From contig CASEZU010000019.1 in the NCBI GenBank assembly GCA_949292445.1, positions 1 through 15,802 on the forward strand: DNA of 15,802 nt, written 5' to 3'. Of this stretch, positions 1 to 6,612 are shown in pieces. The position numbers were made by a program, and so were the translations under genes. The notes under the pieces were generated by a model. The model did not search any database and was not told the origin of the DNA. It was given only the letters and a program-made list of their open reading frames with translations. Every line of letters begins with the position of its first letter. Position 1 is the stretch's first letter. This DNA comes from an uncultured Spirochaetales bacterium (lineage in GTDB: Bacteria > Spirochaetota > Spirochaetia > Sphaerochaetales > Sphaerochaetaceae).

Positions 1-15
1 TATCTTTGCAGAATC

Positions 16-840
16 TCATCCGAGCATGACGATCACGGAGGCAAGGGAGGCGGAGAAAAGTCCTGAGATGAGATTCACCATGTCATTGTCCAGCCATGCG
101 ATGCCGCGCGCCCTCTCGTTGCGTTCTCCATTCTCCACAGCTCTTTCGGTGAGCGTACCGTCCTTTCTCCTGTACTGCACCTGCAGTGCTGCACCCAGGA
201 AGGAATCCAGGACAGAGCCGAGGAAGCCGGCTGCCGCGACAGCGGAGAATGCTGATACCGTACAGCCGAATGTGCCCATGAAAAGAAGCGCGATCAGCAG
301 GGACGATGCCGCTCCGCTCACAAGACCCAGCACGGTCACACCGCCGGAAAGCCCCTTCGGCACCCGGGTGAATGTGATGATGGATACAGGATCACGGTGA
401 CTGAGTCTCCCGATCTCCCCTGAGAACGTATCAGCCTCAGCCTCCGCGACAGCAGCTGCGAACGCAGCGAGGAATGCCGCAGGATACGGGGACAGCCTGA
501 AGAGGATGAGGGCAATGGCTGCAGGAAGGCCATTTGCCGCGACCTGCATCATATCCCTCTCCGATCCTTTTTCGGCAACAGTATCCGCGCCGCGTACCAG
601 CTTGCTGAGAACAGAAGATGAGAGGAAGAAGAAGGCAAGGACGATGAAACCTGACACCCCGCCTATATACATCACGACAAGGCCCAGAAGCGATGCGGCC
701 GCAGCCCCGCCCGGCGTGAGGAAACGCTTCCTCCTCGCAATGAACACCATGAGAGCCATCACAGTGAATATGATACAGAGGCGCCAGACCAGAGGAATGG
801 CAAAGAAACGGCTGTCAATGAATGCTGTCCAGGATCTCAT
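16..840 (-). CDS. DUF92 / TMEM19 / VTE6-like integral membrane protein
   Basis: A 274-residue polytopic membrane protein of the DUF92 family, whose plant member VTE6 is a phytyl-phosphate kinase making the diphosphate. Seen in the sequence: an N-terminal LTPGGAAAASLLG stretch (41-53), ADTFSGEIG (136-144), VPKGLSGGV (160-168), GSVLDSFLGAALQ (208-220) and WLDNDMVN (249-256). These are the family's conserved blocks, separated by about six or seven hydrophobic segments. The ATG overlaps the stop of the upstream kinase gene as ATGA, with GGAGG a few bases before it. It is the last fully visible gene of the lemA operon. Its own stop also lies in an ATGA (19-16), so a further coupled gene may follow off the left edge, but only six codons are visible. 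A prenyl-phosphate kinase role is inferred from the family and from the VTE5-like neighbour; the substrate cannot be read from sequence. Confidence 0.86.
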   Translation of the reverse strand: MRSWTAFIDSRFFAIPLVWRLCIIFTVMALMVFIARRKRFLTPGGAAAASLLGLVVMYIGGVSGFIVLAFFFLSSSVLSKLVRGADTVAEKGSERDMMQVAANGLPAAIALILFRLSPYPAAFLAAFAAAVAEAEADTFSGEIGRLSHRDPVSIITFTRVPKGLSGGVTVLGLVSGAASSLLIALLFMGTFGCTVSAFSAVAAAGFLGSVLDSFLGAALQVQYRRKDGTLTERAVENGERNERARGIAWLDNDMVNLISGLFSASLASVIVMLG

Positions 841-1436
841 AGCACCTCCGAGAGAAATGCGGCGGAAAGCGGCACGGAGACATTGTCCAGGCCATGGGGG
901 GTTAAGACTTCAATGGCTGTCACGGCAGCTCCGCCAAGGGCGGCGCCATACAAGCCCTTTCCTCCGATGGCATACAACACCGCAAAGGAGCATGCGAGCA
1001 TGGCAAGGGAGCCCTCGAGCGTCCTGTGTCCTATCCTGTGCCTGCCCCATCTCATTCCGACCAGTGCGGCAGCTCCGTCGCCGAGCCCCATCACAAGGCC
1101 GCCGGCAGCCAGCGATGAGGGGAGAAGATATCCGAGATTCATCGCTGCAGAGAGAATGAGAAGTGAGAGAGGATAACAGACCAGCCCTGTAAGACGCTGC
1201 CCGCTCCTGATCCCCAGGACCGCATTGACTGCAATGAACACAGCCGGCCCGAGAAGCCGCAGTGCGTCATCATCAATACCGTAGGCAAGTATGAACGATG
1301 TGAGGGAAACAAGGATATGGACAGTCTTCCGCGCCCCCTCAGGAGAAAGCACCCCTCTTTTTCCCAGAAAGAAAGAAAGAGCCAGCACAGCAGCAACATA
1401 GATGGAGGCAATAAGTATCCAGATAAAATCACTCAC
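837..1436 (-). CDS. VTE5/SEC59-like CTP-dependent prenol or lipid kinase
   Basis: A 199-residue membrane protein of the phytol kinase / dolichol kinase / Dgk1 family, which uses CTP to phosphorylate membrane lipid alcohols. Diagnostic blocks are RKTVHI (36-41), GLGDGAAALVG (117-127), GHRTLEGSLA (136-145) and a C-terminal GLDNVSVPL (182-190) preceded by Glu176. Several hydrophobic helices lie between them, as expected. Translation starts at GTG (1436-1434), overlapping the DUF2207 stop as GTGA. The Shine-Dalgarno GGAGGAGG is encoded by the DUF2207 glycine-rich tail. It is followed by the DUF92/VTE6-like gene with a 4-base overlap, so the two presumed kinases are translationally coupled. The substrate could be phytol, farnesol/geranylgeraniol, undecaprenol or diacylglycerol. 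The pairing with DUF92 favours a prenyl alcohol, but that is inference. Confidence 0.85.
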   Translation of the reverse strand: MSDFIWILIASIYVAAVLALSFFLGKRGVLSPEGARKTVHILVSLTSFILAYGIDDDALRLLGPAVFIAVNAVLGIRSGQRLTGLVCYPLSLLILSAAMNLGYLLPSSLAAGGLVMGLGDGAAALVGMRWGRHRIGHRTLEGSLAMLACSFAVLYAIGGKGLYGAALGGAAVTAIEVLTPHGLDNVSVPLSAAFLSEVL

Positions 1437-3259
1437 CAGCTTCTTCCTCCTCCGCCGGAAAAACCGCCGCCGGAGAAACCGGATGAGCCCCTCGATGTCC
1501 TAGCACCACCTCCGCCCTGACGCGGCGCAATCGTGTTTGAATAGGCGTGATGCCACCTCCTCGAGAATGATGAGAGGATGTAGATATCCGAGATATCGCT
1601 ACCGGAATACCATGAAACAGGAGGGACATACATCCCGCTGAAAGCCCTCACCCACTTCTCCTCGACGCCGAGAGCCATGGCATATGAAAGCACATGATAG
1701 AAAAACTCCGGGTCAGAAGCAGAGAGCTTCTCTATCCTTTCCTTCTCCACTCTTTCAATGAAGTCCCTGTACCCGACGATCTGGCCGAGCACCAGGGAGG
1801 CATAATCACTGCGCCTGTCAATGGAAGCTGAAAGCATCGCAGATGCAAACAGCGCGGCAAGGAAGACTGCTGATGAAAGCGCCGCCAGCTTGTAATCCTG
1901 ACCGAAGGATGAAAGAGCGGACACAATGAAGAACCATATGAAAGCGAGGAAGAAAAGAGGCGGAAGGATATATGAGAATCTGAAGCCCTGGCTTCTCATC
2001 TTCTTCTCCGCAGTCCCTGACACACCGCGGAGCATCCCGTAGGCCATAACAGACGGAAAGAGAATGAAAACAGTTGGAAAACCGGGAAAGAACAATGTGG
2101 ATAATACAGCGAAAAGCACGACAGGAATGAGGAGGAGCCTCATCACCTTCTTCCGCAGAGCGCTTGATGCAGGAGATGAGAGCGAACGCTCGCCGGAAAA
2201 GCTCTCAGCCTCAGCCTTCCTCACGCGGGCAAGTTTCTGTGAAAAGCCGTTCATCCTCAGCATCTTTGTATCAACGGCGGACGAGGAGGAGAAAAAGGCT
2301 GCGAAGAGCGCGGCTTCTGCCTCGGAGACATCATCCGGAAGCTCCCTGACGGCGCTGAATGTGAAATCATCGCCGCCGTTGTCCGTGATGGTCACATACC
2401 CTCTGTCAGCCCAGCTGATCAGCATGGCTGAGACAGCGCTGTCCTCCAGTGCCCCATTGTAAATGAATCCGGCATCCATCGGTGTGAGGCCGTCAGGAGG
2501 CGTGTAGCGCAGAGGAGCGATCAGCTTCTCATCACGGCCCTTCAGATACCAGATGAGAAAAGCAGCAATGACGGTGAGGATGGAGACAGCCATGCTGGCA
2601 AAAGCCCCGGCTGCAGCAAGATCAAAAGGCTTTGCAGCAGAGGAGAAATACCCCTCCTCCATCTCCGCCCTTATTGTCATGCCATAGCCTGCGGGCAATC
2701 CGTAATATGAGCCGCTTACTGTGCAGCCATCCGGTGAAAGCTCAAAAGGAAGTTCCGCCGAAGAATGGTACGGCCCGTATGTCAGCCATATCCTGTCACT
2801 ATCAACAGGATGCGGAAAGGTGATGGAGAAAGAAACCCTCTCCATCGCAGCATCCCAGGAAGACGGCGAGACTATGTTGTAATAAAGCTCATCGTAATCT
2901 GCATAGCTGTCAGCGCCGGGAGAATAGCGGTATGAAAGAGAATAATCCTGCCTTCCGGAGACAAGGCGGTCAGGATCGCCGAAGCGGACGGAAACATACG
3001 AACCGTCTCTTGAAACATCCGCATCAGGATGAGTGAGGATATCATCGACACCGGCACGGACACTGCCGAACCTGTACTGTATGTCGCGGATGAAACCATG
3101 GGACGGGACAGTATAATCGAGTGCGATGTCCTCCCTTATCTCCATGGAACGGTCATCGGAGACATTGATCGATACCGAATACTCCTCCACCGTGAAATTT
3201 TCCGCATGCAGGGACAGGACAAGAAATGCAGCTGTGAAAAGAAGCGCCAGCTTCCTCAT
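1433..3259 (-). CDS. DUF2207 domain membrane protein
   Basis: A 608-residue envelope protein of the DUF2207 family, of unknown biochemical function and often found beside lemA. It has a cleavable-looking signal peptide (about 1-19, ending LSLHA), a beta-rich extracytoplasmic domain (about 20-205) and a transmembrane segment near 215-240. The family block PPDGLTPMDAGFIYNG follows, with a winged-helix-like region (VSAMLISWADRGYVTI). There are two further hydrophobic regions after residue 370, then a serine/glycine-rich tail ending SGGGGRSW. The glycine tail is typical of the family and of TPM-type relatives. Its ATG shares one base with the lemA stop (TGATG), and a modest GAGG lies six bases upstream. 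Co-translation with LemA suggests a shared membrane function, possibly envelope maintenance or stress, but no reaction can be assigned. Confidence 0.88.
   Translation of the reverse strand: MRKLALLFTAAFLVLSLHAENFTVEEYSVSINVSDDRSMEIREDIALDYTVPSHGFIRDIQYRFGSVRAGVDDILTHPDADVSRDGSYVSVRFGDPDRLVSGRQDYSLSYRYSPGADSYADYDELYYNIVSPSSWDAAMERVSFSITFPHPVDSDRIWLTYGPYHSSAELPFELSPDGCTVSGSYYGLPAGYGMTIRAEMEEGYFSSAAKPFDLAAAGAFASMAVSILTVIAAFLIWYLKGRDEKLIAPLRYTPPDGLTPMDAGFIYNGALEDSAVSAMLISWADRGYVTITDNGGDDFTFSAVRELPDDVSEAEAALFAAFFSSSSAVDTKMLRMNGFSQKLARVRKAEAESFSGERSLSSPASSALRKKVMRLLLIPVVLFAVLSTLFFPGFPTVFILFPSVMAYGMLRGVSGTAEKKMRSQGFRFSYILPPLFFLAFIWFFIVSALSSFGQDYKLAALSSAVFLAALFASAMLSASIDRRSDYASLVLGQIVGYRDFIERVEKERIEKLSASDPEFFYHVLSYAMALGVEEKWVRAFSGMYVPPVSWYSGSDISDIYILSSFSRRWHHAYSNTIAPRQGGGGARTSRGSSGFSGGGFSGGGGRSW
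1446..1453 (-). promoter_or_regulatory. Shine-Dalgarno embedded in the DUF2207 glycine tail
   Basis: The minus strand reads GGAGGAGG nine bases before the GTG start of the VTE5-like kinase. The same bases encode glycines of the C-terminal GGGGRSW of the upstream DUF2207 protein. This site supports the GTG start over any downstream ATG. Confidence 0.7.
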
Positions 3260-3807
3260 CAGAACCTCACGTCCACCCTTGCCCTGTCCGTGGCATCGAT
3301 CTCAATGTACGGACGCTTGCCGAAATGGAAGACCGCTGCGATCAGCGATGATGGGAAGACCATTATCCTGTCGTTATACTCCCGCACTACCGCATTGTAG
3401 TATTTTCTGGCATTGGCAAGCGTCTCCTCGATGCGCGAGAGCTGCCCGGAGAGATCCATGAAGTTCTGGCTTGCCTTGAGATCAGGATAGTTCTCGGCAA
3501 CGGCAAGAAGGCGCCCCAGCGCTCCGGAAAGCTCATTCTCAGCTTTAAGCCTCTCCTCGCCCGTAAGCGACTCAGCCCTGCTCCGCGCTGCGACAACAGC
3601 ATCAAGCGTGCTGCTCTCATGCGCTGCATAGCCCTTCACAGTCTCAACGAGATTGGGAATCAGATCAGACCGCTCCTTGAGGTGGGCATCGATTCCTGCC
3701 TCCGCCTCATCCCCTTTGTTCCGGAGCCTCACCAGGGAGTTGTAAGCTGAGACAGCCCAAAGAAGCAGGACTGCTATCAGAAGGAGAATTACCACGAGAA
3801 CAACCAT
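3259..3807 (-). CDS. lemA: LemA family protein
   Basis: A 182-residue LemA family protein, close to the usual length. Residues 1-20 form one hydrophobic membrane anchor. The family core follows: YNSLVRLRNKGDEAEAGID, then LKERSDLIPNLVETVKGYA, AHESSTLDAVVAAR and the later helix with YNAVVREYND. The rest is predicted helical, matching the long antiparallel helices of the LemA fold. The start ATG at 3807-3805 is preceded by GGAGG with a seven-base spacer. It is the first gene of the four-gene minus-strand operon, divergent from argR. The function is not established; LemA proteins are linked to membrane-associated proteolysis and envelope stress in some bacteria. On the minus strand CATAAT and TATGAT lie upstream as -10-like hexamers, but I see no convincing -35. 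Confidence 0.93.
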   Translation of the reverse strand: MVVLVVILLLIAVLLLWAVSAYNSLVRLRNKGDEAEAGIDAHLKERSDLIPNLVETVKGYAAHESSTLDAVVAARSRAESLTGEERLKAENELSGALGRLLAVAENYPDLKASQNFMDLSGQLSRIEETLANARKYYNAVVREYNDRIMVFPSSLIAAVFHFGKRPYIEIDATDRARVDVRF

Positions 3808-3913
3808 TGAATGACCTCCAGGGAGCTTTTCCCAATCATATAGCTATTATGACTGAATAGCCAGATACAGGGATCGTGCATGCACCGTACATATTCCTGC
3901 AGTATGAAGGGCA

Positions 3914-3942
3914 TTGCAAGCTGTGCGTCAAAGCTGTAATAT
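3914..3942 (+). promoter_or_regulatory. candidate argR promoter
   Basis: TTGCAA (3914-3919) and TAATAT (3937-3942) are separated by 17 bases, each matching 4 of 6 consensus positions of a housekeeping sigma promoter. An alternative -10, TAGAAT (3947-3952, 5 of 6), lies inside the ARG-box-like element but lacks a good -35. Either choice puts the transcription start within or beside the operator, fitting autorepression. Confidence 0.35.
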
Positions 3943-3967
3943 TGCATAGAATATGCATACTTATGCA
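3943..3967. promoter_or_regulatory. ARG-box-like operator with three half-sites
   Basis: Two perfect dyads share their middle half-site: TGCATA-GAA-TATGCA (3943-3957) and TGCATA-CT-TATGCA (3954-3967). The second has the TGCAT-n4-ATGCA geometry of known ARG boxes. The dyad centres are 10.5 bp apart, one helical turn. The element ends 13 bases before the argR start codon and overlaps the candidate promoter, as expected for ArgR autoregulation. Binding by this ArgR is inferred. Confidence 0.5.
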
Positions 3968-3980
3968 ATCTGGAGGCCCG

Positions 3981-4451
3981 ATGAAGGAAAGGCATAACCG
4001 GCTCACTGTGGTCAAGGAGCTTATAAGAAACAACAGGATAGACAATCAGGACACGCTGCTGGAGCTGTTGAGGAAGGAGGGCTACAACGTAACCCAGGCG
4101 ACGCTCTCGAGGGATCTCAAGATGCTGAAAGTCGGCAAGATATCCGACGGATGGTCAGGTTACTACTACACGCTTCCTGAAAGCGATCTCGTGAGCGAGT
4201 CCGAGAAAAGCTACATACAGGACGTCAGAAGGGGTATAATCTCGATAGAGTTCTCAGGAAACTTCGGAGTTATCAAGACAAGACCGGGTCATGCGAACAG
4301 CGTCGGCTTTGCGCTGGACGTGCTTGCGCTGCCTGAAATACTGGGAACAGTCGCAGGAGATGACACGATATTCGTCATCCTGCGCGAGGGAATGACAAAG
4401 GAGGATCTCCTGGAGAGCTTCAATGCGAGGATCCCGGAGATAAAGGAGTGA
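3981..4451 (+). CDS. argR: arginine repressor ArgR/AhrC
   Basis: A 156-residue transcription factor that senses L-arginine and binds ARG boxes as a hexamer. The N-terminal winged helix-turn-helix contains the recognition segment TQATLSRDL (38-46). The C-terminal oligomerisation/arginine-binding domain has TRPGHANSVGFALD and GTVAGDDT, whose paired aspartates at 127-128 match the arginine-contacting pair of the family. The reading frame is open from 3876, but the ATG at 3981 is preferred: it follows TGGAGG with proper spacing and gives the usual family length. Its stop is two bases before pgi, and the pgi Shine-Dalgarno overlaps the argR end, so the two are probably cotranscribed. No arginine biosynthesis or catabolism genes are in the window, so this argR sits apart from its usual targets. 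Confidence 0.95.
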   Translation: MKERHNRLTVVKELIRNNRIDNQDTLLELLRKEGYNVTQATLSRDLKMLKVGKISDGWSGYYYTLPESDLVSESEKSYIQDVRRGIISIEFSGNFGVIKTRPGHANSVGFALDVLALPEILGTVAGDDTIFVILREGMTKEDLLESFNARIPEIKE

Positions 4452-4453
4452 TC

Positions 4454-6031
4454 ATGGAATACGTCAATCTCGATAAGACAGCAGGCTACAAGGCTCTTCT
4501 CGACAGCAGGAAGAGCAGCGTGAAGGAACTTCTGACACCGGAACGCGTCAAGTCACACGACATAGCGCTCGGCGCAGGGCTCAGGTACAACTGGGCGGCG
4601 ATGCCGATCTCCGATGAGACTGAAAAGCTGCTGCAGGCGCTTTCCGACGAGATGGATCTCACAGGCAAGTACAGGGAGCTTCTCTCAGGCGCGATGATGA
4701 ACACGGGCGAGAAGCGCCTCGTGCTCCACCATCTCACTAGGGGCAATGTGCTCGGAAAGAAGATCGAGGCTGACGGAGAGGATAAGGACGAATTCTACAA
4801 GGGAGAGCTGGAGAAGATAAAAGCGTTCTCCGAGGATGTCAGGAACGGACGCATCACGGGATCAACGGGAAAGCCGTTCACGACAGTCTGCCAGATAGGA
4901 ATCGGCGGCTCCGACCTTGGTCCGAGAGCTCTCTACCTTGCGCTCAAGGGATGGGCGGACGGAAAGGGCATCAGGCAGCTCAAAGGCGAGTTCATCTCCA
5001 ATGTGGACCCCGACGATGCCGCTGCCGTGATCAGGCGCCTCGACTTCGAGACGACGCTCTTCATCCTCGTATCAAAGAGCGGAACGACGCAGGAGACCCT
5101 GACAAACAGGGATCTTGTGCTTGAGACACTCAAGAAGTCCCCCGTCAAAGGCCTCGTTCCTTCAAAGCACATGGTTGCCGTGACAAGCAAGACATCACCG
5201 CTGGCAAAGGACGATTCAATGCTCGCCGTGTTCTTCATGGACGACTATATCGGCGGACGCTACTCATCCACATCAGGAGTCGGCGGTGTCGTGCTGTCAC
5301 TGGCATACGGCTTCGACACATTCCGTGCGCTTCTGAACGGAGCACACGAGGAGGACTGTCTCTCGACTGAGAAGGACATTACAAAGAACGGCGCGCTGAT
5401 GGATGCGCTCGCAGGCTTCTACATGCGCAGCATCCTTGGCTACCCGGCGACAGCTATCCTGCCCTATTCGCAGGCGCTATCCCGCTTCCCCGCCCATCTC
5501 CAGCAGCTGGATATGGAGTCCAACGGCAAGCATGTGAACAGGTACGGGGAGAAAATCTCATATCCGACAGGCCCTGTGATCTTCGGAGAGCCGGGAACAA
5601 ACGGGCAGCACTCATTCTATCAGCTCCTGCATCAGGGATCGGACATCATCCCGCTGCAGTTCATAGGTTTCAGGAAGTGCCAGTACGGACAGGATATCGT
5701 GACGGCAGGATCATACAGCCAGACCAAGCTCAATGCGAACCTCTCGGCTCAGATCGCCGCATTCGCAAGGGGCAAGGAAGATGAGAATACCAACAAGGAG
5801 TTCGATGGCAACAGACCGTCTTCCCTGATCTACGGCGATGAGCTGACACCCAAGACACTCGGCGCACTCCTTGCGCACTATGAGAATAAGGTCATGTTCC
5901 AGGGCTTCATCTGGAATCTCAATTCCTTCGATCAGGAAGGAGTACAGCTTGGAAAGGTACTCGCCAAGAAAGTCCTCGCAGGATGCGAGGGAGATGAGCT
6001 CCTGAAGGCTTATGCGGACCTGCTGATCTGA
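4454..6031 (+). CDS. pgi: glucose-6-phosphate isomerase
   Basis: A 525-residue cytoplasmic enzyme interconverting glucose 6-phosphate and fructose 6-phosphate. Visible motifs are IGIGGSDLGPRAL in the phosphosugar-binding SIS domain, SKSGTTQETLTN, signature 1 around GGRYSSTSGVGG, and LDMESNGK with catalytic Glu355. GTNGQHSFYQLLHQG carries catalytic His386, and the C-terminal FDQEGVQLGK carries Lys501. The last block has Gln498 where the family signature normally has Glu. I chose the ATG at 4454, with AAGGAG (4443-4448) just upstream, over a GTG at 4448 that would overlap argR. The gene follows argR by two bases and ends before a strong terminator, so argR-pgi is a two-gene unit. A second glycolytic gene, pfk, lies about 3.5 kb away in another operon. 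Confidence 0.97.
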   Translation: MEYVNLDKTAGYKALLDSRKSSVKELLTPERVKSHDIALGAGLRYNWAAMPISDETEKLLQALSDEMDLTGKYRELLSGAMMNTGEKRLVLHHLTRGNVLGKKIEADGEDKDEFYKGELEKIKAFSEDVRNGRITGSTGKPFTTVCQIGIGGSDLGPRALYLALKGWADGKGIRQLKGEFISNVDPDDAAAVIRRLDFETTLFILVSKSGTTQETLTNRDLVLETLKKSPVKGLVPSKHMVAVTSKTSPLAKDDSMLAVFFMDDYIGGRYSSTSGVGGVVLSLAYGFDTFRALLNGAHEEDCLSTEKDITKNGALMDALAGFYMRSILGYPATAILPYSQALSRFPAHLQQLDMESNGKHVNRYGEKISYPTGPVIFGEPGTNGQHSFYQLLHQGSDIIPLQFIGFRKCQYGQDIVTAGSYSQTKLNANLSAQIAAFARGKEDENTNKEFDGNRPSSLIYGDELTPKTLGALLAHYENKVMFQGFIWNLNSFDQEGVQLGKVLAKKVLAGCEGDELLKAYADLLI

Positions 6032-6053
6032 CGAAGACGCAGACTCACGCCTG

Positions 6054-6086
6054 ATGCACAGCAGTCCCGGCCGCTGTGCATTTTTT
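6054..6086 (+). terminator. intrinsic terminator of argR-pgi
   Basis: A perfect 9-bp stem ATGCACAGC (6054-6062) and GCTGTGCAT (6073-6081) encloses a 10-base loop and runs into six T (6081-6086). It lies 23 bases after the pgi stop. No T run follows it on the minus strand, so it serves the plus strand only. Confidence 0.92.
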
Positions 6087-6099
6087 CTGCCTCTATGAA

Positions 6100-6516
6100 T
6101 TATCGTTTCTCTGACTTGCGCTTCAGGAACCTGCAGAAATCCCCGATCTCCGTTCTCGACATGCTGTTGAGCCCATCGGGAAGCGAGGAGAGAGGGAACC
6201 ATCCGGCTTCCTCAGACTCGGCGTTTATCACAGGCTTTTCCGCATTATCCAGTTCTGCGGCGAAAACAGCCTATGAATAGAAAGGCAGCTCATATTTCCT
6301 CACCCTCTCTATGCAATCAGCAGCAACAGCTATTCCGGTTTCCTCGAGCGTCTCACGCACTGCTGTCTCAGCCAGATCTGAATCAAGCGGAGGGCACCCA
6401 CCCCCTTGGATAGCCCAGCTCCTGTCATCGGAACGTCTCTCAAGAAGGATGAGTATATCCTCTCCGCTTCTTGTATAGAGAAACATCCCGGCCCCACGGT
6501 ACTTTCCCAGCGTCAT
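6100..6516 (-). pseudogene. Nudix hydrolase interrupted by an in-frame TAG
   Basis: The frame starts at ATG 6516 (MTLGKYRGAG), codes 81 residues, meets TAG at 6273-6271, then continues in the same frame for 56 codons to TAA at 6102-6100. The part after the stop still reads as a Nudix C-terminus: AVFAAELDNAEKPVINAES, EEAGWFPLSSLPDGLN, then a basic tail. The whole would be about 138 residues, normal for a small Nudix protein. The Nudix helix RETLEETGI (54-62) keeps the metal-binding glutamates, but the upstream conserved Glu of the box (G-x5-E) is Ser46. There is no clear Shine-Dalgarno; TATATT (6528-6523) sits about seven bases before the ATG, so a leaderless transcript is possible. It could be a recent nonsense mutation, a sequencing error, or amber read-through. 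The enzyme would hydrolyse a nucleoside-diphosphate-linked substrate that cannot be named. Confidence 0.8.
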
Positions 6517-6561
6517 ATGAATAATATAGCTTATTTATGCACAAAAAGGTGAATTCTGGAG

Positions 6562-6602
6562 AAAAATGAAGCAGGAAGGGAGGAGACTGCAGGTCCCCTC
6601 CC
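6562..6602 (-). terminator. terminator-like hairpin after ppk
   Basis: On the minus strand GGGAGGGGAC (6602-6593) pairs with GTCTCCTCCC (6587-6578) through a 5-base loop, a 10-bp stem with one G-U pair, starting 10 bases after the ppk stop. The T run (6566-6562) comes 11 bases after the stem rather than directly, so it is weaker than the classical form. Confidence 0.5.
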
Positions 6603-6612
6603 CTGTGAAACA

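Larger units (their letters stand above)
3808..3980. other. lemA/argR divergent intergenic region
   Basis: This 173-base region separates the divergently read lemA and argR and is more AT-rich than its surroundings. Near lemA it holds a 6-bp inverted repeat, GCTATT (3843-3848) and AATAGC (3856-3861) with a 7-base loop, and a 10-bp palindrome GTGCATGCAC (3876-3885). Near argR it holds the ARG-box-like element described separately. No small ORF with a ribosome site is evident. The repeats could be operators for the lemA operon, but only symmetry supports this. Confidence 0.4.

Noticed and set aside
1..19. Possible start of another gene overlapping the DUF92 stop as ATGA
   Set aside because: Only six codons are visible before the window edge and no Shine-Dalgarno is evident, so it cannot be supported.
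506..1159. 217-codon open frame on the plus strand opposite the VTE6/VTE5-like genes
   Set aside because: It is antisense to two well-supported genes, is rich in Arg/Pro/Ala as expected from a shadow frame, and has no recognisable domain.
3876..3980. N-terminal extension of argR to 3876
   Set aside because: It would run through the operator/promoter region and add 35 residues absent from ArgR proteins; ATG 3981 has a good Shine-Dalgarno.
6095..6280. 61-codon plus-strand frame after the pgi terminator
   Set aside because: It is antisense to the C-terminal part of the interrupted Nudix gene, whose reading is convincing, and it has no ribosome site.
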